Position numbers and translations under genes: made by a program. A stretch of 6,025 nt of DNA, taken from the NCBI GenBank assembly GCA_022844575.1, contig JALHLL010000209.1, forward strand, positions 1-6,025. The letters are read 5' to 3'. The DNA is from a bacterium (GTDB taxonomy: Bacteria > Bacteroidota > Ignavibacteria > Kapaibacteriales > UBA961). Positions 1 to 6,025 of the stretch are shown in pieces. Below the pieces are notes generated by a model that saw only the letters and a program-made list of their open reading frames with translations, was not told where the DNA came from and searched no databases. Position 1 is the stretch's first letter; every line of letters starts with the position of its first letter.

Positions 1-1527
1 GAATGAGCCGTCTTGAGCATTCGATGAACGAATTGTTAATCCGCCTAATCCTTCATTACCTTCCGGTAAACGAAATGCGACCACCGATGAGGAAATAGGC
101 GTATTTTTACTATCGGTTACAATACCTACAATCAAGTTTTTCTCATCGGTACATGGTGTGAGAGCAAAGTCAATACCTTTCATATTACCCTGAATTGTTA
201 GCACAGTTGCCTGTGTTCTATCTGTTGTAGCTTTGTAATACTGATCTATATAGCATAATTGAAGGGCATTATTACGGCTGCCTCCACAGTGAGCAATGTA
301 TTTACCTTCCGGAACGGTTAGTGTATATGCCCCTTTTCCGTCCGTTAATGTGCTAAATACGATTCCGCCGTTTGCTGTTTTACTTTCACTCATTATCGTA
401 ACCGATGCAAATGCTATCGGCTGTTGAGTCTTATTATCCGTTACTTGACCGATAATCGTATATACTTCCGGCAACACTACTTTTCCAAGCTTAAAATCGC
501 CGCTTAACATATCTCCGCATAAAACTTCACGAGATTTTGATGAAGAGAGGTCCTTTACATTATCGAAAAATTCCGATTCATATCCCTTTGCAGAGCAGTA
601 CAAATGATATTTACCAGGATCAAGCTGTAATTCATATCCCCCATTCGGGTTAATTTTTGCTACAGTAATACTATCATTTGCTTTTGAATCTTCAGGTATA
701 GCAACAACATAGCCATCCGTTATTGCTGAATTATCATGTTCATCTGTAACCTGTCCGAAAAAAACAGCTGGTGACATAGTGCAATTGATAACTCTGAAAT
801 CAACCACGTGATAACTATTACCAATAGCTTGACCTTGTGCATTAAGCACCATAAAATATCCTTGGAATCTGCCGGCTCTGTTTGGAGTATATGTAAACTC
901 GCCTGTACGGTCATTAAAGTTGTGCTGGGTTGTATAGGAATTTATATTTCCGGAGAAATCATACTGAATTTTCCAACCCTGCGGTAGTTCAGTAGCCCAC
1001 GTATTACCATTATTAGTGGAGATATGGGCTTCGACTTTATGGTAGCTATCTTTTAACCATGTAACAACTTCCGTTGCTGATACAAACTTTACGAGTGTAT
1101 AACCGCCATTCGTTTTATCAATTTTAACCTTTACGCTGCGTGAACTATCAGACTGATAATTACCAAACTGTGCCGTTAGGCTTATCGTGTAATCACCTTC
1201 CACTAAGCCGATGGGAAAAGTTGCTATGTATGAAGAAGGATCTCCTTGCACTTCTTTGTGAGCAACGGTCGAGTATTGTACTTTCTCAACAGCTCCGTGC
1301 CCCCCTCTTTTCTCTGCCATTAGCACAAAGGCATCGGGAAGCGGTTGGACATAATCCATACCCCATGAAACCATAATATCATAATACCCATTATTCTGAT
1401 TCATAATAGGTTGAGCCGTTCTTATGTTCGGTTTGGGTAATTGTTGGGCATAAACCCCCGAAAAGCCGGCAATGAGGAGTGCAACTACCATCAGGATTGC
1501 ACGATAAGAATGTAAGTGTCGCGACAT
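1..1527 (-). CDS. Secreted multi-domain protein with carboxypeptidase-regulatory-like repeats, 3' end missing (paralogue of next gene)
   Basis: The reading frame is open for 509 codons from the ATG at 1527 to the left edge, with no stop, so the C-terminus is missing. Residues 1-27 form a signal peptide: basic start, hydrophobic core ILMVVALLIAGF, and a probable signal peptidase I cut at VYA|QQ. Residues about 29-137 look like an FN3/Ig-like sandwich, and 142-249 are a second Ig-like domain (WLKDSYHK, GWKIQYDFSGNI, GEFTYTPN). Three carboxypeptidase-regulatory-like repeats follow at about 253-345, 355-458 and 464-509+; each opens with a G-x-V-T-D type strand. All six cysteines (249, 311, 337, 414, 425, 459) lie in or at the edges of repeats 1-2. 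Domain order matches the upstream 753-residue gene, so about 250 residues, a fourth repeat and a T9SS tail are expected off the edge; this is inference. A GAGG ribosome binding site 7 bases upstream and the signal peptide fix the start. Ligand and exact function are unknown. Confidence 0.93.
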   Translation of the reverse strand, partial: MSRHLHSYRAILMVVALLIAGFSGVYAQQLPKPNIRTAQPIMNQNNGYYDIMVSWGMDYVQPLPDAFVLMAEKRGGHGAVEKVQYSTVAHKEVQGDPSSYIATFPIGLVEGDYTISLTAQFGNYQSDSSRSVKVKIDKTNGGYTLVKFVSATEVVTWLKDSYHKVEAHISTNNGNTWATELPQGWKIQYDFSGNINSYTTQHNFNDRTGEFTYTPNRAGRFQGYFMVLNAQGQAIGNSYHVVDFRVINCTMSPAVFFGQVTDEHDNSAITDGYVVAIPEDSKANDSITVAKINPNGGYELQLDPGKYHLYCSAKGYESEFFDNVKDLSSSKSREVLCGDMLSGDFKLGKVVLPEVYTIIGQVTDNKTQQPIAFASVTIMSESKTANGGIVFSTLTDGKGAYTLTVPEGKYIAHCGGSRNNALQLCYIDQYYKATTDRTQATVLTIQGNMKGIDFALTPCTDEKNLIVGIVTDSKNTPISSSVVAFRLPEGNEGLGGLTIRSSNAQDGSF

Positions 1528-1534
1528 ACTATAA

Positions 1535-1538
1535 CCTC
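1535..1538 (-). promoter_or_regulatory. Ribosome binding site of the left-edge gene
   Basis: GAGG on the minus strand ends 7 bases before the ATG at 1527. It supports that ATG, which directly precedes a signal peptide, as the true start. The upstream paralogue has AGGG at the same 7-base spacing. Confidence 0.6.
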
Positions 1539-1559
1539 ATAGTATTGGTGTGTAGATTT

Positions 1560-1572
1560 GGTACAAGTACCG
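1560..1572 (-). promoter_or_regulatory. Palindrome containing a CGGTACTT element shared with the upstream paralogue
   Basis: Positions 1560-1571 form a perfect 12-base palindrome, GGTAC-AA-GTACC. Read on the minus strand, 1572-1565 is CGGTACTT, ending 37 bases before the start codon. The same 8 bases occur 38 bases before the start of the 753-residue paralogue. It could be part of a promoter or a regulator binding site. It does not fit the Bacteroidota -7 consensus (TAnnTTTG) well, so its role is left open. Confidence 0.35.
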
Positions 1573-1586
1573 TGTTAATTTGAATT

Positions 1587-1645
1587 TACTGTAATAACAC
1601 ATCCTAATACCGTAGCGTTGCAAAAGATTAGTGTTTTTTACAGTA
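1587..1645. repeat. Imperfect inverted repeat between terminator and next gene
   Basis: The left arm is TACTGTA plus AACAC (1587-1593, 1596-1600). The right arm is GTGTT plus TACAGTA (1631-1635, 1639-1645). The arms give 12 matched bases interrupted by a 2-versus-3 base internal gap, around a 30-base centre that holds a further TAAT/ATTA pairing. It sits between the terminator of the 753-residue gene and the ribosome binding site of the left-edge gene. It could be a folded leader or paired operator half-sites. A weak -35/-10-like pair on the minus strand (TTGCAA at 1618-1623, TGTTAT at 1594-1599, 18-base spacer) falls inside it. Confidence 0.4.
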
Positions 1646-1656
1646 TTTTTTGTCTG

Positions 1657-1694
1657 TATATAAAAAGGGATATTCCGCGAGGAAATATCCCTTT
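1657..1694 (-). terminator. Rho-independent terminator of the 753-residue protein gene
   Basis: An 11-base-pair perfect stem (1664-1674 with 1684-1694, AAAGGGATATT against AATATCCCTTT) closes a 9-base loop in which CC and GG can pair further. On the minus strand it is followed by TTTTTATATA, counting the last three bases of the stem. It begins 25 bases after the stop codon. The T-run exists only on the minus strand, which sets the direction. It should separate transcription of the two paralogues. Confidence 0.8.
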
Positions 1695-1719
1695 CATAGT
1701 ACTTGAATAAGATTAATGT

Positions 1720-3981
1720 TTACCGTATTATCATTAACGGTAAAGTGGCGCTTTTTTGCAGTGTTATGACACTTACGGAATAAGCACCGGTTGATAATTC
1801 GGATGTATTGAGTTCAATGTTGTTTTTACCTGCCTGTATATGTACTTTGGATTCCATAATACGGTTGCCCACTATATCGGTGATTACTATAGTTCCATCG
1901 GATGGAGTATCGGAATCGAACTCAATTTTTAACGATGCATCTGCCGGATTCGGTATTAACACCCCTTCCGTAATATCATATCCGGATTCAGATCTAATCT
2001 CCGAAATGATGGCAGGTACTAATACCTTCTCTACTTCCTTTATAGTCTCATTATTTTCCAATTCAAATTCGGATATCGACGCAGTGTAACCGACTCTTTC
2101 GATGTGAAGAGTATATTTGCCTTTTTTCAAATTACTAAGTTCAAATAAGCCCTCTCCGTTTGTTAATGCAAAATCGCGTACAACTCCGTTTTCATCTATT
2201 GCATATGTAATTGCGCCGTTTACAGGTACAGTTGCTTGAACATCATCCGCTTTTATATTTCCGCCTTCTTTTCGTACCCATCCCCTTATTCCTCCACTAC
2301 CAACAGATGGGGTTAAACTTCTTAACATAATCTCAATCTGTTCTGTGCTGTTTGCGGTTACCTTAACCTTTGTTGCTTGTTCCCATTCCAAAACGGCAAA
2401 GTCATTCTCTTTATAAAAACCCGGTATTGTAGAGCCGTTTTGAGGCAATGCAAAAAACACATATGTACCTATTTTTAATTTCTCAAAGTTGAATGCACCG
2501 TCTTGCGTTACCGCAGAATATGTGGTTAAACTTGCTAACTCTTCAATTTTTTCCGGTAAACGGAAAGCTACTACCGTTGCCGATATAGGAGTATTCGAGC
2601 TATCACGTACTGTACCTGTTATACTATTATCAGTCGGTTCACATACTTGCAATTCAAAATTTATATCGTTTCTATTACCCTTTATCAATAAAACAGCGGC
2701 TTGCGTTCGATCAGTCGTACCATCATAATAAATATCCGTGTAACACAGATCGGGTGAATCGCTTGGCACACCGCAATAGACGATATATTTTCCTTCATGA
2801 ACCTCAGCCACATAATTACCGTCTTCATCTGTAAAACTTGCAAAAATCAAATCGTCGGTTTCCAATACTTCGGGTATAAAAAATACATCTGCATTTACAA
2901 TCGGTTTTTGTGTCGATTTATCCTTAACAACTCCGCTTACTTTATATGAAGGCGGTATCGTATCAAGTGCAAAATCAATTCGTATAGTATCATTACATAC
3001 CACCGTTAACGGTTCCGCCTGAGCAGGATGAATTACATTATTATAATACTTTGTTAAGTACCCATCAACCGAACACTTTATATAATAATTATCGGGGTCT
3101 AATAAAAATCGATAGGACCCATTTGCAATAATGGCAACAATACCATCCTGTCCGCCCGTACCATTTTCACCATGAAGAGTAACAGACCCTTTATGAAGAG
3201 AATTACCTTTTTTATCCTTTACAGTGCCATGAACAATGGCAGGGGGTTTGGAGCAATTGAATACTCGAAAATGAACAATATGGTTATTTCCGTTAACCCT
3301 TATATTTTGCTCATTGATAATCGAAAAATATCCTGTAAAAGTACTTCCTTTATTAGGGGTAAATCGAAATTCACCTTTTTGGTCATCGAAAGAGTACTTA
3401 CTTGTGTAACTAGCTATATTACCGCTAAAATCATATTGAAACTTCCATCCGGTCGGTAATTTGTTTGACCATGTTTTACCCTCATCGCTCGAGATTTTGA
3501 AAGCCAGATTATGAAAGCTGTCTTTTAACCATGTTATCACACTCGTATCCGATACATATTCGATAAGATATTTCTTCCCGATATCCATCGTAATACCTGT
3601 TGAATCGCTCCCCGTATTCCCGATAGTTGCATATAAACGCAGATTGTATCTTCCTGCCTCCAGATCAAGCGGAAAGGTATAAAGGTAATGACCTCCCGTG
3701 GCATGTGCTTTTGCTCCATTAACTTCCGAAGTTTTTACATAATCTCCCGATGGATTACCGCCATTTTTTTTGTAAACGAACAAATATACCTTGTCGAAGA
3801 TTGTACTACTTGAAGATGACCATCCAATCTCAACATCATATTTACCTGTATTTTGATTGAGGATATCCTGTGCTGAACTGACTTCCAATTTTATTGATTG
3901 CGCCGAAAGGTTAAGAAAACCGACGGCTAACAAAAAAATGACGATACCTATTGTTTGAATATATGTAGATTGCCTTACCAT
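1720..3981 (-). CDS. T9SS-exported surface protein: two Ig/FN3-like domains, four carboxypeptidase-regulatory-like repeats, sorting domain
   Basis: Complete 753-residue protein. Residues 1-27 are a signal peptide (core TIGIVIFLLAVGFL, probable cut LSA|QS). Residues about 29-135 are FN3/Ig-like and 138-243 a second Ig-like domain (WLKDSFHN, GWKFQYDFSGNI). Four carboxypeptidase-regulatory-like repeats follow at about 248-340, 346-446, 453-555 and 564-655, with strand pairs such as GTVKDKKGNSL, GVVKDKSTQKPI, GTVRDSSNTPI. The end of repeat 1 shows the frequent YYNN...IDFAL pattern. Residues about 673-753 are a T9SS type A sorting domain: IPNP, IVITDIVGN, TGAYSVSV. This tail should direct export across the outer membrane by the PorU sortase pathway, with cleavage and either anchoring or release. 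The six cysteines (243, 303, 329, 403, 413, 447) match those of the left-edge paralogue. No catalytic motif is visible; the repeats are structural prealbumin-like folds, not a peptidase. The gene has its own upstream region and terminator. A binding or adhesive role is plausible, but the ligand is unknown. Confidence 0.95.
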   Translation of the reverse strand: MVRQSTYIQTIGIVIFLLAVGFLNLSAQSIKLEVSSAQDILNQNTGKYDVEIGWSSSSSTIFDKVYLFVYKKNGGNPSGDYVKTSEVNGAKAHATGGHYLYTFPLDLEAGRYNLRLYATIGNTGSDSTGITMDIGKKYLIEYVSDTSVITWLKDSFHNLAFKISSDEGKTWSNKLPTGWKFQYDFSGNIASYTSKYSFDDQKGEFRFTPNKGSTFTGYFSIINEQNIRVNGNNHIVHFRVFNCSKPPAIVHGTVKDKKGNSLHKGSVTLHGENGTGGQDGIVAIIANGSYRFLLDPDNYYIKCSVDGYLTKYYNNVIHPAQAEPLTVVCNDTIRIDFALDTIPPSYKVSGVVKDKSTQKPIVNADVFFIPEVLETDDLIFASFTDEDGNYVAEVHEGKYIVYCGVPSDSPDLCYTDIYYDGTTDRTQAAVLLIKGNRNDINFELQVCEPTDNSITGTVRDSSNTPISATVVAFRLPEKIEELASLTTYSAVTQDGAFNFEKLKIGTYVFFALPQNGSTIPGFYKENDFAVLEWEQATKVKVTANSTEQIEIMLRSLTPSVGSGGIRGWVRKEGGNIKADDVQATVPVNGAITYAIDENGVVRDFALTNGEGLFELSNLKKGKYTLHIERVGYTASISEFELENNETIKEVEKVLVPAIISEIRSESGYDITEGVLIPNPADASLKIEFDSDTPSDGTIVITDIVGNRIMESKVHIQAGKNNIELNTSELSTGAYSVSVITLQKSATLPLMIIR

Positions 3982-3988
3982 AGCTTGA

Positions 3989-3992
3989 CCCT
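3989..3992 (-). promoter_or_regulatory. Weak ribosome binding site of the 753-residue protein gene
   Basis: AGGG on the minus strand ends 7 bases before the ATG at 3981. The match is weak, but its spacing equals that of GAGG in front of the paralogue, and the ATG is followed at once by a signal peptide. Confidence 0.45.
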
Positions 3993-4027
3993 AATATAAT
4001 TGAGTTACAAAGTAAAGCAAAGTACCG
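3993..4027 (-). promoter_or_regulatory. Candidate promoter region of the 753-residue protein gene
   Basis: On the minus strand, 4027-4020 reads CGGTACTT, the 8-mer also found before the paralogue at almost the same distance. Two TACTTTG copies (4024-4018 and 4014-4008) lie here and partly resemble the Bacteroidota -7 box, though one base short of TAnnTTTG. A sigma70-like reading (TTGCTT at 4020-4015, TATATT at 3998-3993, 16-base spacer) would put the transcript start nearly at the ATG. These readings compete; the region is a good promoter candidate but the exact boxes are not settled. Confidence 0.3.
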
Positions 4028-4078
4028 ATTTTTTCTTTATCTATCAATACTTTAAACCCTTATGCTCTCAAAAAAAAT

Positions 4079-4098
4079 GTTAAATGTCGTTAAACGTG
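4079..4098. repeat. Two adjacent 10-base direct repeats
   Basis: GTTAAATGTC (4079-4088) is followed at once by GTTAAACGTG (4089-4098), with 8 of 10 bases identical. The period is close to one DNA helical turn. It lies about 100 bases upstream of the 753-residue gene, after an A8 run. It could be a binding site or a chance pattern in A+T-rich DNA. Confidence 0.3.
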
Positions 4099-4399
4099 TT
4101 TTGCTCAAGAAGTCGGGTCTTAGAAATAGCGGGTAAACATTATGCAATGAGGAGTTTTCTTATTACCTAAAAAGCTCGCAAAAAAAAATTACGTATAAGT
4201 TGTTCGCCTTTTTACTATTCATTTCAGTTGCAGTAACGGAAAACGTAAAAACTCTTAAGTTTCCTTTTCATTTTTAGCTTTCGATTATTGCATCACGATA
4301 CAGGTAAGATTGAGGGGGAAATTAATCAATCATGCTAGTAACAATATTATACTGAATAGAGAAGCTTTTCTTCGGTATCTGAATAACGTAGATATACAC

Positions 4400-4427
4400 A
4401 AGAAGGGCCCTTTAATAAGCCCTTCTT
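4400..4427 (-). terminator. Hairpin terminator after the WD40/ASH protein gene
   Basis: A 9-base-pair perfect stem (4400-4408, AAGAAGGGC, with 4419-4427, GCCCTTCTT) closes a 10-base loop. On the minus strand it begins 19 bases after the TAG at 4447-4449. The minus-strand continuation (GTGTATATC) is a poor T-run; the plus side has only CGATTTT. Position argues for termination of the gene to the right, but the missing T-run lowers confidence. Confidence 0.6.
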
Positions 4428-4446
4428 CGATTTTAGTTAATATTTG

Positions 4447-6025
4447 CTACTGTATCGGTACGATAATAGTTTTTTGTTGTGTCGGAGTATGGACAATTAT
4501 ATAATATGTACCCATCGGCAAAGAGGCAATAGGTATTTCCAAAGAATATGTTCCGGCCTGAATATAATTATTATATAAAGTCGCCATTTTTTCACCGAGC
4601 ATGGAGATAATCTTAACCGAAGTTATTCCGTTTTCCGGCGTATTAAAGGTAATTGTGCTTTTTTCTTTCGGTGGATTCGGACTTACACTAACAGCCAATC
4701 CCTGTGCATTCGGATTAAATAAACGATCACCTCCGGCACGGCATATTTCTATCGGTACTTCGGCATCAACAATACTTGGTGATTGGGCGCAATACACTCC
4801 CCAATCAAATGCTTTAATATGTACTTTTGCCGTGTCATCCATTCCGAGTAAGACTAAGAATTTGAAGAATTGCACCGTATCAGCCGATGTAAGCCGAGAG
4901 TCAAATTGTTGCGATGAAATTGGTGTTAACGGTTTTAATACGGTCGTGTCATAATCAAATTCCATTCTATATGGTCGGGTAGTACTTCGGATTGCACCGA
5001 CAGGATAATTCAATTTCACCGCTACAGATATTGTATCACCCGGTATTGCTGATTTTTTATCTGCTTTTGCAATTACGGAGTCGGCACCTCCGGCACATAT
5101 TCCTTCACCCATTACCCTTATTGTTTTCGGACTTCCCGAGCGGTTAAATCCGTATTCGAGAATTGTCATTACTCTGCCAAGCCGAATCGGGCTAAAACGT
5201 AATTGTACTTCTACGGAATCCTGTGCCTTAAGGGTAAAATCAGCCGGTGGTGCAATAAATGTAAATTGTGAGTTGAATGGAACAATAAATCGTGCAGCCG
5301 CAAATCGTAATGAAATTGTGCCTGTGTTTTTCAGAACAGCTTTTACTACTGTATCCTTTGTATCGCCCAAAAATCGTTTACCGAAATCAATAATGGGAAT
5401 TGCTTCAAGTCCTAAAAGTATTCCTTCGCCTGAAATATCCGCAGTTTTTGTATAATCGTCAGTATTGACCTCTATTGTCCCTGTTCTCAAACCTGTAGCA
5501 GAGGGTGTAAAACCGAATTCTAAAGGCATGGTTTCGCCGGGCTGCAATACTGCGTTATTTGTAAATACAGTTACAACAAAATCTTGTGCATCTGTCCCCG
5601 TAATTGTAACCGACCGAATAATTGTACTTACCGTACCGGTATTTTTTACTGCTAATTGCACTAATGAATCGCGGCTATTATTCACTTCAACCGAATCCAT
5701 AAAAACATTTTCTACCGTTAGTTCGGGTGCTACAATTTCCCATAAATCATCAGAAACATCCGATTGCGCTATTTGTATTTTCCATAAAAATAAAGTGCTG
5801 TCATTACTGCCCGTTGCAATGGTCCCGTCATTTGCTACCGCCACCGATGTTATGGTTTGCGTATGCGTATCGAGTACTCCTATTTTTCCACCTGACATGG
5901 AGAAAAGCTGTGCTATGGCATAATTTTCGTTCTGATTGTTTTGATTTATTCGCGTATTTGTTATACCCCCTGCAATCGCAAATAATCCGTTCGGATGATA
6001 TGCCGTCGAAAACATTTTATCCGTC
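4447..6025 (-). CDS. WD40 / ASH (choice-of-anchor D) / cohesin-like protein with T9SS sorting domain, 5' end missing
   Basis: The frame stays open to the right edge: three more codons (T-D-K) precede the first ATG in the window at 6015, and that Met lies inside a WD40 strand, so the true start is off the edge. Counting from that Met, residues about 1-80 hold roughly two WD40 blades (FSTAYHPNGLFAIAGG; ITSVAVANDGTIATGSNDSTLFLWKI). Two ASH/Hydin-type Ig domains follow at about 97-198 and 203-306, each with an LKNTGT-like strand (VKNTGTVS, LKNTGTIS) and a closing GEG. Residues 309-425 resemble a cohesin fold (PGDTISVAVKL, YRMEFDYDTTVLKPL), framed by C307 and C425. Residues 441-522 form a T9SS type A sorting domain (VSPNPP, SVKIISMLGE, GTYYIIV). 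This implies an exported surface or secreted protein. The beta-propeller may bind protein or glycan, but no ligand or catalytic site can be named. A hairpin follows the stop. Confidence 0.93.
   Translation of the reverse strand, partial: TDKMFSTAYHPNGLFAIAGGITNTRINQNNQNENYAIAQLFSMSGGKIGVLDTHTQTITSVAVANDGTIATGSNDSTLFLWKIQIAQSDVSDDLWEIVAPELTVENVFMDSVEVNNSRDSLVQLAVKNTGTVSTIIRSVTITGTDAQDFVVTVFTNNAVLQPGETMPLEFGFTPSATGLRTGTIEVNTDDYTKTADISGEGILLGLEAIPIIDFGKRFLGDTKDTVVKAVLKNTGTISLRFAAARFIVPFNSQFTFIAPPADFTLKAQDSVEVQLRFSPIRLGRVMTILEYGFNRSGSPKTIRVMGEGICAGGADSVIAKADKKSAIPGDTISVAVKLNYPVGAIRSTTRPYRMEFDYDTTVLKPLTPISSQQFDSRLTSADTVQFFKFLVLLGMDDTAKVHIKAFDWGVYCAQSPSIVDAEVPIEICRAGGDRLFNPNAQGLAVSVSPNPPKEKSTITFNTPENGITSVKIISMLGEKMATLYNNYIQAGTYSLEIPIASLPMGTYYIIVHTPTQQKTIIVPIQ

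Larger units (their letters stand above)
3982..4446. other. 465-base intergenic region, no gene seen
   Basis: The gap lies between two genes of the same strand. It holds the promoter side of the 753-residue gene at its left end and a hairpin at 4400-4427 at its right end. The middle (about 4100-4390) is A+T-rich, with A-runs at 4070-4077 and 4180-4188. It shows no tRNA, no known RNA and no reading frame with a ribosome binding site and recognisable protein. A 64-codon plus-strand frame at 4310-4504 runs into the oppositely oriented gene and looks accidental. Confidence 0.7.

Noticed and set aside
720..914. 64-codon minus-strand frame
   Set aside because: It overlaps the left-edge gene in another frame, while the real frame here continues the Ig-like domain and repeat 1 with clear similarity to the paralogue.
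248..1000. Carboxypeptidase function suggested by the repeat family name
   Set aside because: The family name refers to the accessory prealbumin-like fold of carboxypeptidases; no zinc-binding or catalytic peptidase motif is visible in either paralogue.
1140..1376. 78-codon plus-strand frame
   Set aside because: Antisense to the N-terminal Ig-like domain of the left-edge gene, with no domain and no upstream signal.
4168..4214. TAAAAAG/CTTTTTA pairing in the intergenic region as a hairpin RNA
   Set aside because: Only 7 A/T-rich pairs across a loop of more than 30 bases; expected by chance in such sequence.
4310..4504. 64-codon plus-strand frame starting in the intergenic region
   Set aside because: Composition is low-information, it crosses the terminator hairpin and runs antisense into the T9SS tail of the right-hand gene. 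A GAGG-like sequence near its start is not enough support.
5465..5923. 152-codon open frame on the plus strand
   Set aside because: It is fully antisense to the ASH/WD40 coding region, has no recognisable domain, and the minus-strand frame is clearly the real one.
4447..6015. ATG at 6015 as the true start of the right-hand gene
   Set aside because: The frame continues to the edge, no signal peptide follows this Met, and it lies inside a WD40 strand (DKMFSTAYHPNG), so it is an internal Met.

Overview
The window is an A+T-rich stretch with three co-directional minus-strand genes, all apparently for secreted, multi-domain, beta-rich surface proteins. Two genes end inside the window, and both encode a C-terminal domain that reads like a type IX secretion system (T9SS) type A sorting domain (PNP start, hydrophobic strands, G-x-Y-x-V/I near the end). 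This points to the Bacteroidota/FCB group. The mix of WD40, ASH ('choice-of-anchor D') and carboxypeptidase-regulatory-like modules with T9SS tails would suit lineages such as Candidatus Kapabacteria or Ignavibacteria. That placement is inference from protein style, not from a marker gene.

Layout in transcription order (right to left): (1) 4447-6025, the 3' part of a gene for a WD40-ASH-ASH-cohesin-like protein with a T9SS tail, its start lying beyond the right edge. A hairpin at 4400-4427 follows it. (2) 3982-4446, a 465-base gap with no convincing gene; it holds the upstream region of the next gene. (3) 1720-3981, a complete 753-residue secreted protein with two Ig/FN3-like domains, four carboxypeptidase-regulatory-like repeats and a T9SS tail, followed by a strong hairpin terminator at 1657-1694. 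(4) 1528-1719, a short intergenic region with that terminator, a long imperfect inverted repeat, a short palindrome and a ribosome binding site. (5) 1-1527, the first 509 residues of a diverged paralogue of gene 3, open to the left edge.

The two paralogues form a tandem duplication. They share domain order and exactly six cysteines at matching places. Their ribosome-binding-site spacing matches, and an 8-base element (CGGTACTT) lies 37-38 bases before each start codon. Each gene seems to be its own transcription unit. No enzyme, mobile element, RNA gene, CRISPR array or defence system is visible. The likely theme is a cluster of cell-surface or secreted cargo proteins whose ligand cannot be told from sequence.
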